A stretch of DNA of 64,000 nucleotides from Wuchereria bancrofti (taxonomy: Eukaryota > Nematoda > Chromadorea > Rhabditida > Onchocercidae). Position 1 is the first letter of the stretch. Each line of letters begins with the position of its first letter. This document shows, in pieces, positions 39,874 through 51,632 of this stretch. Made by a program: the position numbers and the translations under genes. The notes beneath the pieces were generated by a model. That model was not told the origin of the DNA. It saw only the letters and a program-made list of their open reading frames with translations, and searched no databases. The stretch covers positions 9,709,099 through 9,773,098 of the forward strand of contig SSBO01000012.1 in the NCBI GenBank assembly GCA_005281725.1, read 5' to 3'.

Positions 39874-40127
39874 CCAGCCCTGTGGTCCAATTATTTCGTA
39901 GCGACGAACACCCAACATTACATCATTAAGAATCTCTTCTCGAGCTTTCTTTTCTAATTCAGATGGGTCACGCTTATGCGTTTCAGTACTAGACAGTTGT
40001 ACTTCCGTGCTTACCATATTCATATTTTTTTTCACTTTGACAATCAACTTATCCAATTGACGGAGTTTGGACCGACTAGCTGTTTCCTTCATTGATTCTA
40101 TAAACAGATCATGTAAGAACTTCCTGA
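39874..40127 (-). CDS. Orphan coding exon, function unknown
   Basis: On the minus strand an open frame with coding-like, highly charged composition follows acceptor-like sites (ATTCAG near 40128 or TTTATAG near 40099). It ends at a good donor (GTATGT at 39873-39868) after the residues EIIGPQG. It contains KRDPSELEKKAREEILNDV. No start exon, stop exon or family was identified, and a decayed cox3 copy occupies the place where the next exon would be expected. It may be a piece of a broken or displaced gene, or an exon of a gene with very long introns. It is not part of the IQSEC gene, which has its own stop at 41589. Confidence 0.4.
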
Positions 40128-40169
40128 ATTGATATTTAACCGAATGCTCGCACAATACCATTAACACCG

Positions 40170-41588
40170 GACAATCACTGTTTAAAGTCTCAGAATCTTG
40201 TTTAAAACCTCAGACTTTCTATCCATTTACTCATTGTTTGTGTCTACTGTGGGATTCTACAGTGTCCCAAAACAAACTAATTTCCAGACTGTTCCACCAT
40301 CACCGATCGCATAAAACGCATTCAGAACTGAGACAAATTGCTCGTGCATGATACAAGTTAGACTTAACTTTCTGCCATTTCTACAGAGCAATAAACTGTG
40401 AAACACCACGTCATAAAACCTTTACTAAAAACTGATCAGAAATATGGAGGGCACGAAATTACGTGAAAGACAATTCCCAAAAAGAATCGTAAAGGTGGGA
40501 CAAGGAAATAAGAGCATGAATTCATATTTCTTGTTAGGGAGCGTCCACAATTACAGTAAATAAAAACACGACAGTAGAATATCAGTTCTCTAAATTTTGC
40601 ACATAATGTTCAACAAGAAATAATAATTACATCATAAAATCACATAGTGCAAAGATATATTGTTCTGTATGAACATTTTGCACAGATTTCTCATAAAAGA
40701 AAAACTTCAGCAAAAAAATGAATCATAATCGCCAAATAGATACATATACATTATGTTCCAATATTTTCATGAAAAACATGACAGATATTACAAGAGTGAT
40801 AAAAAAAAAAACTATCACAACCATGCTAATTTTAAGGAAAAGGGATAAGCATGTGACAAACTGCTGATATACAACACGAAAGATGAATAGCCACAGCCAA
40901 GACACAGATAGTAATGGCTAGTCGTATCTGGCTATTTTCAAAACATCACTGATCCGAACAAAAAAAAAAAAAAAAAACAGGAACGCGAGACCCAAGCAAT
41001 CACAGAAAAATAATGTATGACTATAACTGGATCACTCCAAAAGAAAGAAAAAAAGGTAGGAAGAAAGTTAATTAATCTGTAAAACGAATTGTAGAACAAA
41101 CAAATATTAGCACCTCCAATAACAGACTAAAACACACCAGAAAGAAAGAACTAAACAAACAACTGGTAGGGAAGAAACTGATCCTTGACGACATTCTAAA
41201 TATACAACAAATTTAGCGGATTTGGCAGCTTAAAAAAAAAAGGTTGTTTCTCAAGAATTTGATTTACCACGATCAGAATGAGCGACTTTAAGTCAGTACT
41301 GAAAACGTGACCTAACTTGATATTTTTGGAAACCTATGTTTGGCATATTTAAGAATGAAAACAACAAATGAACGAGCATAAATAGACAAGATCTCTGCAG
41401 TATGCGTCTTATTAACAAAAACATAAGAAAAAAAAAAAGAGAAAAAAAAACTTCAGGATAATTATTAAAGCTAAAAACGGCACCATAGGATGTAAAATAT
41501 AAATAAAAAGTTTGGATCTCCAAAGAGTGAAATCAACTGCTTATGCTAAAACAATCACTTTTTTTAGACAAAATTTCAAACTTCCTTT
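40170..41588. other. Gene-free stretch downstream of IQSEC gene
   Basis: Only short, low-complexity frames and A-runs (for example 40963-40978) are seen. Part is presumably the 3' UTR of the minus-strand IQSEC gene. Confidence 0.5.
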
Positions 41589-44500
41589 TCATATAGCAGC
41601 TTCCAAACGTTTTGAAGAGTAGAAAGGTGTTACGGATGAGAGACCTGAGTGGGGAAACGACTCACAACTTTCGTCAATAACTCCACTATCGAATGAATTA
41701 AAACTAAGACGACGTATGGAAGATAAATTTAAAGCTAGCTGGGGTGTGTTGGGTGATGTATTAACAACGCTGTTCGACATATTGCCTTCCATCTCAGATA
41801 AACCTGAATCTCGTTCACGTAGTCCGTCGCTACGACTAATCAACGAATGCTTGTCCAATTCGGCATCAATCCTTACTGCTTCCATTTCCGCGCATTCGGC
41901 TACTGACTCTTTTATATCTGCCACAAACCGATGTCTAAAAGTTCCAGAAAAATCACTAATACAAGAAAAGACTGAAAGTCTATTCCTCACCTCATCCACT
42001 TCATGCACGAAAAACAGTATGTTTCTCTTACCTGTCGTCATCATTTTTCGAGTTGAAATAAATTTCCTGTCCATCAGGTAGTGTGATCATAATGCCATAA
42101 TCGTAAAAAAGGGACTCGAACATGCTAACACGTACTCCCAGAAGCATCATCCACGTGCGCAACACATACTGGCAACATGATTTTCTCTTTGAAGCCATTT
42201 TTGCAATCTACAACTGTCGAATATTTCAAAGAGTTACAACTACCTAAACTTTATTCGTAAAATGCTTTACTTTAAAATATCTTTTCCAACTATAACAAAT
42301 GTTTCCTAGAAAAATCTCATCATTAAATTATTGAAAATTCAGATGTTAAAAATTTACCAACAAAAGATCGTTGAACAAAAAAACTTCGCGTTGATGAGCA
42401 CTGGATGGTTGTCGCTTGCTACGATCGATAATCTGGTTCAAACGACAGTAACATACAAGCCGACGATGTGGTTCGACCAAGTTCTAAAAATTACGTTATG
42501 AGGATGCTGAACATGTGCCTAACCAATAAAACTGTGAACATATTAATCAAATTTTAAGACTGAATTATCCAACTTACTGGTTTGTCCTTGCCAACCATAC
42601 TTTGATCAACCACTATAACTTGCGATACATGATCTGATCCAGCGCTAAATGGCGAATCACGAATACGGCGGTAAATTCGAACCAATAGTGATCTTACAAA
42701 TTGGATAAGAAAATGAGAAGTTATATTGAGAAATTAGATTTATGTTAGAAAAAATAACGTTTATTTTGTCAGGCATATGCTTATCTATCAACTTGTGTTT
42801 CACATAAATGAAAATTAATGCATAACATCATTAGAAAAAAATCAAGGAAAGAGAACCTATCAATGTCGTACCCTCCATCAACTCCACGTAAATTATTGAT
42901 GAAATCTCCCACTTTCATTTTCAGTGATGGCTTGATATTAGGCGAATGAAGATCTGTGTTCAGCATAACAATGGCAAACGCCAGGATGAATATTGTGTCC
43001 CCACTGTGAAAAAGTGCAACCTTGTCGGGATTGCATACGGCATAACGTGCAGAAAACACCTACGAGGAGTTATAATGACAATAAATTTTAATGACATGTG
43101 CAAAAAAAACTGTCTGATCCAATATTTTCATGATTCAGAGTAACCACAGGTGAAAAAAAAAAAACTACTTCAAACTGTTGGAATTCTCAACAGCAACTGA
43201 TTACTTAGTTCAGTGTATTTCTTGGAGAGCAATACGATTCATCAGAAATGAACAAATTCTCTTCATGAATGGTGCTCATGACTGAATCATATTTTATCTT
43301 TTTCATTCACTGTTAACAATATTTTTTAAAGCAATTTCGCAAAACAAAGAAAGATTAGTTACAAACCTGCATAATTCTCTCAATTTTCTGCGCTTCTCCC
43401 GGAAGGCGAAAAAACGAAAGCGTGTGTCTAAGAGCAATATCCACTTCCATCCCATGTAAATCAATTTGATCAACGAAATGACTAAAACTGATAATTGATT
43501 ACCATGAAAAAACAGGGGAAATAGAAAATGTAAAGGTTATTACGAACTGATGATGCTTGATACTTTTTAAAATCGCTTTACAGCAGGATATTTACTTATA
43601 TTCCTTATACCCCTCGGCAACATTTGACAATATCCACTTTAATTCAAGTATATTCAACGGACAAATCAAAAAATTTTGTGATTTCATCTTTCAAATTTAG
43701 ATAACTTCAACCTATTTTTGAAGCTCTTTAGTTGAAAAAGTCAAGGGATTACTTACTAAACATCAGAAGATACTGTTAACCATACCTGAGAACAGAGGAC
43801 TGAAAAGGATTGTGCAAGTGTCCAATGTATTCACCAATCATTTGTTTACTTAAACCCCGACGATGCAATAATAAATTAGCAATAGCGAGAGAACTGTCCT
43901 CAACAAAACCCCACTCAATGAGATACTGCACACCACGCGTAGGTTTTCTGTAATTACTTTAAATACTTTTCTGTAACACCCTAATTCGAACTTAACAACG
44001 AGACATATGCATTCAATATTAATATTTATATACTACTAATATTCGACGAATTAAGCCTCTCTTTCTCCACTTTCTCTTATAACTATATTCAGAGCATAAA
44101 TCTTACTTATTAAAGAAATTAAGCGCTATTCTGTACTGACGCCTTCTTCGCTGATCTGGTACTGCATGAGCATTCGATGAAATGCTACAAACAAATGCAT
44201 CTTAGACAGATGAAGAAACTAACAACAATAACTTTTGAGATTTCGCAGTAACAGTCAAAAATTGCAGATGTCAATTCATCTTTCTTCGAGTCATACGAGA
44301 AGTTATCTCCGACTGTGAATACTTCCTACAGCCTATTTAGTTGATAAAAGCTCTTTATTATTCAATTCTTGATATTCAAGAGAACTGATATTGGAGAATT
44401 AGTCTAAAACTCCAGAACAAATCACCAATTCTAGCTCCAGCTTCTGAGCAATTATTTCTCAGAAGTATAAGAGTATCATGATTATTCACTAAATCTGACA

Positions 44501-45569
44501 GAAACAGAAATGAACCTTAATCTTCCTAGCAAAAGCAGTTTTTCAGTTAAAATCTTGTTTTTAGAACAAACATTAACCTGACTGCCTGAGATGGTGTTGC
44601 ATGTTTGTCGAGACGGGGGAGAGAATTTGAATGACTGCTACGTCCAGTAACTACTGATGAACGGGGAAGCCAAACATGTGATGCTGGATGTGTCATATCT
44701 GTCACAATCCTAAATCGAAAAAAAATCATCTCATATTTCTTTCCTAATTAATTTTCATTTTTATTATCCTTTATAAGAAAAGTTTCTTTAGGAATTATGT
44801 AGACAAACCTTCTTTGGGAAAGTCGAGGAGACAAACATTCTACTGCAGAACGATGAGGTGAGTTACTGTCAAATCTGCCGCTTCCAATATTTTCTGCAAC
44901 CGCCGGCGGTACTTTACAACCTCGTTCCGGTGCAGGTATCTTAATGCGTGAAGATGGATTCTTTGACCTAAAACATGAGCAAGAATTCAGGGAAAATTCT
45001 AAATCAGCAGTGAACAACAACGTTTGGGAGCCATCTAATGAATGATTCTATTTATAGTTTGGGAAATATCAAAATTAAAGTACATACGCACCTAACTGGT
45101 GTAATGGAAGGTCGATAAAGACATGCTTGAACATTAGATGCAGTCAAAGATGTATCATGTTTCAAAACATCATTACATCTCTGACTGCCATCACTTTTGG
45201 AACACACTGCACTATTTTGGATTGGTAATACGAGATGTTTCCACTGTTTTAACAAACACGACTGACGGAATGCTCGCTGTATTCGTGTAGCAGCTGTATG
45301 AGCGCGCAGACGACCACCATATCGACGTTCCAATACCTAAAAAAGCTGCAGTAATGTAGCCGTAACGATGAGAGACAATTAAATGGTTAGATCACCGAGG
45401 ATGAAACATATATATGCAATAACATATAAATTTCCAACTGTCATGAAATTTTTAGCATGTTAAAAATCTTTCCCCTTACCTGAAGTTGCCGACGACTGAG
45501 CTCATCTGAAATTTCATAGCTCGTAAGCGCACGAACTGATATGGTTGGACCACGCCACTCGCTTAACAT
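41589..45569 (-). CDS. IQSEC: IQSEC/BRAG-type ARF guanine-nucleotide exchange factor
   Basis: Twelve phase-consistent exons give about 648 residues: 45569-45480, 45336-45092, 44967-44809, 44709-44578, 44184-44107, 43947-43786, 43481-43367, 43059-42857, 42692-42578, 42483-42358, 42207-42032, 41934-41589. An IQ motif (about 45-60, [11 protein letters not shown]) follows RRYGGRL, as in IQSEC1-3. A Ser/Pro-rich linker leads to the Sec7 domain (about 216-410) with the catalytic Glu318 in [13 protein letters not shown] and the [19 protein letters not shown] helix. A PH domain (about 430-560, starting [14 protein letters not shown]) and a Ser-rich tail complete it. The family promotes GDP/GTP exchange on ARF6 and related ARFs at the cell surface and synapse, with calmodulin binding the IQ motif. 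An in-frame TGA directly precedes the ATG. The final acceptor (41935) was chosen to keep the PH end [14 protein letters not shown]. Confidence 0.95.
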
Positions 45570-46189
45570 TCATCAACCCGATATTCTAATAATATTTCTT
45601 GACAACAACGGTAATAATTCAATTACGATTTAACACAATAAATACATACACATGCGCACTATTCTGCAGCTAAGATTAATACTCGGGATTAAAGAAATTA
45701 GGACATCAAAAACTTCATAAGTCTCAAGTTCATCAGTGATAATTTTAAGGATAAAGAATGTAATTCCAAATAAACACTTTGCGAACATCTCTAAACTCGA
45801 AGTAATAAGAATAAACGATAATTGATGATCGAAAAAATATCACTCCACTATTTAATGAACAATAAAAGAATTATGCACCTAACGATAATAGCGAACCTTT
45901 ACCAACAATTTAGCTGTTACGAATGAAAATCATTTCTATTGATGATGAATCTAGCAAAAATCAATGAAAACCAACATAGGTTATAAGCATAACAATAGCG
46001 AACAAATTTTTGATATAACTTGTGACTTAGAGTGAAACTCAATCCTCTTCTTTCTGTTTTTTTGAGGAAATTCTTAATTAAAAAGATTTCATAGACAAAT
46101 TGATCGATTGCAACCATTGGATCTATGCTAATAGTAACAGAAAAACATATGGCATTTATTATATGAGTACGGTATCAACTCGATATGTG

Positions 46190-46300
46190 CGGTATTTGTT
46201 GTATCCATCTGTTTATCTATTTGTTGTACCTATCTCTTCATCTATCTATCCATTTTTCTGTCTGTCTATTCATCCATCTAGTTATCTATCCATCTGTGAT
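46190..46300. repeat. Degenerate (CTAT/CATC)n tract
   Basis: Imperfect tetranucleotide units such as CTAT, CATC and CTGT are strung together, typical of an old microsatellite. Confidence 0.75.
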
Positions 46301-47039
46301 ATCCAACAAATAAATTTGATAAATGTTGCATATGTCTTCTTTTCGTAAATGCAGTAAAACATTTATTGAATATATGCAAAAATTTATTCGATATTAATAA
46401 GATGTAAATTTGTCATAATGTGAAAATTTATTGCAAAAATTTTTCATATATTTTAAAAGGACAAAAAATTAATAGTTTGTGAATAATTTGTTTGACTGAA
46501 AAAAGAAAACCTCACAAAGAATTATTTCTATAATATTTCTTAAATAATACATCGTAAATATTTGTCTAACCTAAAATTACGCAACTACTTCCATAACATA
46601 TCGAAAACAAAAAAAAAGAAAGGGAAAAAGAGGAAGACTACGAATAATTCGATCAATCATTATGTAAATTAATTGTTGAAATATTGCATCACACCTATTG
46701 CCTAACCTATTGATCTTTTCTTTTATCATCGATGTCTAGTTTATACATGTTTCATCTTCTACTCGTTGTCAAGCATAAAAAGCACTCTCATCAAAATCTA
46801 TTCTATTTTAGCTTATCTTTCATGAAAATTTATTTATATATGAAATGCTAGAAGTTTTTGCTTAAATTGGTTCCAAAATTTCATTTAATTTTCCGACTTT
46901 TTTCTTTTTCATTTATTCATTTAAGTTCAATTTTAAATTGAATTTTAAACTGAATTTAGGTTTAAATTTGTGAAGTGACAAAAACAGTAAAATTTGTATT
47001 TAAATCGTGAGACAAAGAAAAAAGGATTCTTTCAGGACC

Positions 47040-47235
47040 AGTGAGATTTTTTCTGTTCAAAATATTTTTGTATTAGAAAGAATTTTTCTGTTTAGAATAT
47101 TTGAAATTTCTTTTTAAAGTATTTCTGGATCAGAAAAAACCTTTTTGTCCAGAATACTTCTGGGTTTGGAATTTTTTTTGAGAGTATTTCTGGATTAGTA
47201 GCAATTTTTCTGTTCAAAATATTTCTGGATTGGGG
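47040..47235. repeat. Degenerate minisatellite, about five units
   Basis: Units of roughly 40 bases recur with the core TTTCTGT.CA.AATATTTCTGGATTAG in altered forms, visible near 47050, 47088, 47145 and 47208. Divergence between units is considerable. Confidence 0.7.
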
Positions 47236-47600
47236 ATAACTGAAAAATGGTTTTCCTTGATTAGCATAATTCGTTTTTTTTATTTGTGCGAATTTTTTTT
47301 TCCGTTGGTATATGCATTTTGTTAATGTTTTCAGTTAGTAATAATTCATAAAGTTTTCGATTTTTGAAGAAAAATATCTTGGAAAAACTTCAGGAACATT
47401 AGATTCAAGTTTGTTTGTGATAATATTTATAGGACTTAACTGTATCTTTTGACAGTGCTTGGAACAGATAGCGCATTTTAATTTCGTTATTCTACTTCTA
47501 TCATTTCTGTGCTAATTAATACACGTTAGTTTCAACAATTTTCAATTTGAATATTTGATTTTCAATTTTATCGTTTTATTCAGTATTGAAGTTGTCGTAT

Positions 47601-49556
47601 ATGCTTTGGATACACCGACGATTCTTGAGTCGTTGTGCCGATTTGCTTCGTACAGAAACGGCACGAATCTATTTTGAAGTTATATCCTCTAAGCTGAAAG
47701 CACTGAAGAGGAATGGGAATGACGAATCGAGGATTAATAATTCTGCTTCAGTCACACATTTAGAAACCGTAACAACATTGGCTCACAAGTTTTACGATAA
47801 ATTGGAAATGCTCACTCAGTTAGATATGCTTCTGAAAGGTTCGACTATTTCACAAAATTCCATATTTTACAAATATATTTCTTCAAAAATAAAAATTTTA
47901 TTGTTTAAAGAGGGAAACGATCCAGAAATCCAAGAAATTGCGAAGTTGGATAGTGAACAATTAATGGAGGAATTGGATAGTGTTGTTAACAAATTAACCG
48001 ATGCAATAATACCTGTTACGGAATACGATTTGCTGAACAACTGTCAGCTAGAAATCACTCCGTTGGTCTCTACTTAATTATCTTCTTCAAAATTTATTCT
48101 TGGACATATTTTAAGATTTTTATTCTTTCACTAAAGACTATCTTTTTATGAAAGGACGTTACACCTTTCCCGGTTGATAAAATAAACCTATATTAGTAAA
48201 ACTTCAGTTTAAATCTCAAATTTTATTCCTGCTATGTGCTCGTAATGATTATAAACTTTACTTTTTTTTTTATAGAGGTGTAGGTGGTGTTGAAGCATCT
48301 TTGTTCGCATCCGAATTAGTTCAAATGTACCATAATTATGCGCAATTTATGAAATGGAAGTGGACACCTTATCAAATGGATGCTTCACCATCGGGTTGAG
48401 ATTTCAAACATTTACAAGTGAAGCCAAGAAAAAACGTTTCAGACCAGTTTAGTTGGTTATACTGTGACGTAGCATACATAGTTTTGCAGGAGGCATACGT
48501 AGTGCTGTAGTTTTTGTGCGAGGCATTGGAGTATTTCGAACGCTACGTTATGAAGCCGGTGTTCATCGCGTGCAGAGATTCCCGGTAACGGATAAAACAC
48601 GCATGCATACAAGTACATCCGTTGTAGCTGTCCTTCCGGAACCAGAAAAGGTTAGGTTTTTTAATTCGCATTTTTCATCTTTGTTCGCGTGTGATGGATT
48701 GCAAGATGCCCCGCTTCATTCAGATTTAGTTTTAAATGGTAATATTTTTATTTTGCAAGTCTGGAATGTAGAAGGTTATACATATAACGTATTTTCAGAT
48801 AGAGGCTTGCGTGACACCGGCTGATGTGAAGGTAGAAACAATGAGAGCTTCGGGTCCTGGTGGCCAGAACGTCAATCAACGATCCACGGCAGTCCGCTTA
48901 ACTCATCGTGAAACAGGTGTAACAGTGCATTGTACAGATGAAAGGACGCAATATTCCAATATGGAGGTACGACTTTATACCCCATCCTTCTCCTTTTTTA
49001 CTCATCCATATTACTAATGGCTCCATGATATAATCGTCATCACATAAATGCAAGAGAGAATTGAACTTTTACTTACAATTGTAATTTGTAGTCCGACATT
49101 GAAGTGTAACTGTCTCGCTTTCTATATATCATTTAAAGTCCATCTGTTTTGTTTAGATAGCATACAAACGATTAGCTGCTATACTGTTACAACGGAAACT
49201 TGATGAAACACAGAAGCAATACTCATCATCCAGAAAACTACAAGTCAGTTATTACAAAAGTAGTAATACTTTATTTGGTATATGAAAATTAAATTAATAT
49301 GTCCCATACTACATGAACATTTTAGATAGGAACTAAGGCACGAGCCGAAAAAGTGCGAACATACAACTTCAAAGATGATCAAGTCACAGATCATCGTTTG
49401 GGTAGAGCTTGGCAGGGTGTTGCAAACGTTATGAAGGGAAATAGTGTCTTAAATCAAATAATTCAATCTCTGGATGGACTGTCAAAAGCTCACTACTTGA
49501 AAGAAGTATTGAATGCAGGAGACTGTACTGCAAAACACGCTAGTTCTAATGTTTAA
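47601..49556 (+). CDS. MTRF1L: Mitochondrial class I peptide chain release factor (mtRF1 family)
   Basis: Six exons (47601-48061, 48276-48394, 48490-48650, 48799-48966, 49157-49243, 49326-49556) give about 408 residues, a normal length for mitochondrial RF1 proteins. The catalytic loop [19 protein letters not shown] in exon 4 contains the GGQ motif that triggers peptidyl-tRNA hydrolysis. HRVQRFPVT in exon 3 contains the PxT stop-codon recognition motif of RF1. [17 protein letters not shown] matches the RAGTGGDEAALFA block. The RTYNF and DHRLG strings near the C-terminus are also family marks. The loop between PVT and HTS looks one residue shorter than in bacteria. The N-terminus [16 protein letters not shown] is basic and amphipathic, consistent with mitochondrial import. 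The exon 1 donor (GTTGGT) was chosen by phase and homology. I did not resolve MTRF1L from MTRF1. Confidence 0.95.
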
Positions 49557-49567
49557 GTTCAGAAGAC

Positions 49568-49573
49568 AATAAA
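49568..49573 (+). terminator. Candidate poly(A) signal of release factor gene
   Basis: AATAAA lies 12 bases after the stop codon, implying a very short 3' UTR. Confidence 0.6.
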
Positions 49574-50120
49574 CATTTACATTTGCTTTTATACAACACT
49601 AAAAATTTTTGCCAAGGTGACAAATTTAAAGTGCCATCCGCGTATTATGGATTATATTTCATTTTATTTCCAGAGGTACAGTAAATGATGGCAAAGTTAA
49701 GCAAAAGTAGAACAAAAAGCTTTTTTTTTTGCAAATCAGATCTTAATAAAATATTATGGACAAACGGTAATTTGAAGCTGAATCATTGGTTTTTTGGGAA
49801 CTGACATTCCTACAGATTTGAGTAACTCCTTTTAAAGGTAAGGTTTACTATGACTAAGCGAGGCAACAACAAAACCGGTATTAGCATATAATAATTTGCT
49901 TACTGAAGGGCGAAGCATGAAGTGGTGTAAACAGTGAACTAAAAAATTTGTTTCGTTCTCATCAAAAAATCTATGATCGAAAATCTAGGAAGGAGTTCGG
50001 AATTTCAAGGAAGTCTCTTAAGGTATAGTTGGTCACGTTATCTAAAGTTTTCTACTTGATAAAATTCTGTCTTAACACTACTGAAATCTGCTAACATTAT
50101 ACTGAAGTATAGGAGAACAT
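49574..50120. other. Convergent intergenic spacer
   Basis: This stretch separates the 3' ends of the release factor and mS37 genes. No exon is recognised. Confidence 0.5.
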
Positions 50121-50126
50121 TTTATT
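50121..50126 (-). terminator. Candidate poly(A) signal of mS37 gene
   Basis: TTTATT on the plus strand (AATAAA on the minus) lies 31 bases beyond the minus-strand stop codon. Confidence 0.55.
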
Positions 50127-50157
50127 TACACTCAACATTATATATCTCCCGTCCATT

Positions 50158-51050
50158 TCAGTTAGCTTTCCCGTATTTTTTCTTCCGATGGAAGATATCA
50201 TCTGCATATGACTGATTTGGCAATCGCTTAAGCGCTTTATATGGATACTGACCTAGTTGAGGCTGTGGATATTTTGCCATTAAGTTATTTATCTGGTGCT
50301 TGGTCAATGTTGTTCTTCCATCAATTGAACCGTCAAGCACACCCTGAAATATTCCATTCGGGAAATCGTACTACGCAAAAAGAATGTGGGACGTGAAGTT
50401 CGTAAATGAGGTGGAAGACTCAAGTGTGAACAAGTCATAATTATGAATTGGGTGAAACAATTCTACCTTCTTTGCAACTTCAGCAAGCTCCTTATTTGCT
50501 TTATAGGTCGTACTCACGCAATCCATATAATCTCGATTAAAGTCTGCGCAAGGTAAGTTATCATGCTCCCATTTTTTCAAGCAATCAAAAAGGGCTTGTA
50601 GCTCTTTTGTACAAGTTTCACCTGCAAATATATATAAACATTCCACTTGTCTTTTGAAATTTAAAAACCCAATTATATACACTGAAACAGAGAGCAAACT
50701 CTGAAATTAGTGGGAAAAACCAAAGAATCACCAGAGATACAAAAAATTTCGAGAATGAACATAGACTGCTGCAAATATCTTAAAATTTGAATGACAGGAT
50801 CAAATATTCAGTATTCTCCTATACTTCTAAAAAGAAAAAAAACCCTCCGTTCTCTTATTTTTTTTATTTTTTTTGCAATATCACAAATATAAGTAAAAAT
50901 TAAACCTCGCGGTTTCATATAATTACTCGTTACATAATTCGTAGATTTTAGGGGAAGAAATTCCTTGAATTGCAACTGATCAGTCTTTACCAAATTGGTC
51001 TTAATTGGTATCTTAAAATGATATTTTGAAAGCGATCCTGTAAATTGCAT
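50158..51050 (-). CDS. CHCHD1: Mitochondrial small-subunit ribosomal protein mS37 (CHCHD1-like)
   Basis: Three exons (51050-50906, 50621-50467, 50343-50158) join to 161 residues. Exon 2 carries a twin CX9C pattern, C-TKELQALFD-C and C-ADFNRDYMD-C, the CHCH fold oxidised by Mia40 in the intermembrane space. Exon 3 has LTKHQINNLMAKYPQPQ, matching the conserved C-terminal helix of CHCHD1/mS37 (leucine- and asparagine-rich, ending FP/YP), then a basic extension ending KKYGKAN. mS37 is a structural protein of the mitochondrial small ribosomal subunit. At 161 residues it is longer than the human protein (about 118), with both ends extended. It could be another twin CX9C protein, but the C-terminal match argues for mS37. 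It is convergent with the mitochondrial release factor gene. Confidence 0.82.
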
Positions 51051-51632
51051 CTCTCCCTCTCCCTTTCTTTATTAAAATTAGATGAGACTATTGCATTTAA
51101 TACTGCTGATTTCCACGAATTAATCCCTGAAACAAAATAATAATGATAAGAAAATTCCTAAAAAAATATATTAAAAAGCAACTTCCAAATAATACTCCAA
51201 AATATCCTACGGCAACGAATTACAGACCTCATCGGAACAACATCAATTCAACCCGGTTGGTTTCATGATGGTGTCAGTCAAGGTTGTACAAAATGTTTTA
51301 ATTAAATTTCATAGTTCAAAACCATAAGACGGGTGTATTTGATGGCTGTGAACATTAGTTGGATTTCGGAATATTTGTTGGTGCTATTAGGTTTCCGGTT
51401 TTTAAAAGGTTTTATGAGGGATGGTTTGGAAGACATCAGAAAATATAAATTGAAAAAGAAACATAGAATGTAACGTTTTTTTTCTTTTTTAATTTTTGCT
51501 AGAACTGTCGTTTTCAGTTTATTCATTCAGAAGGAAGGAAATTTCTCGAACAAAAAATTAATATCTTGGAATGCTGAATATTTTTCGGTGATAAGCACAT
51601 CGTATCATGTTAATAATGAAACATATTTGCAG
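51051..51632. promoter_or_regulatory. Divergent upstream region, mS37 and two-pass membrane protein
   Basis: 582 bases separate the two outward-facing start codons. At the right edge ATATTTGCAG abuts the ATG at 51633, a candidate spliced-leader acceptor. No other motif can be assigned. Confidence 0.5.

Larger units (their letters stand above)
45570..47600. promoter_or_regulatory. Divergent intergenic region, IQSEC and mitochondrial release factor
   Basis: About 2 kb separate these divergent genes. It contains a degenerate TATC/CATC stretch (46190-46300) and a degenerate minisatellite (47040-47235). A TTTATTCAG acceptor at 47575-47583 precedes the release-factor start by 17 bases and is a candidate spliced-leader site. 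No core promoter motif can be assigned. Confidence 0.45.

Noticed and set aside
41716..42081. 121-codon plus-strand frame
   Set aside because: It is antisense to the conserved last exons of the IQSEC gene.
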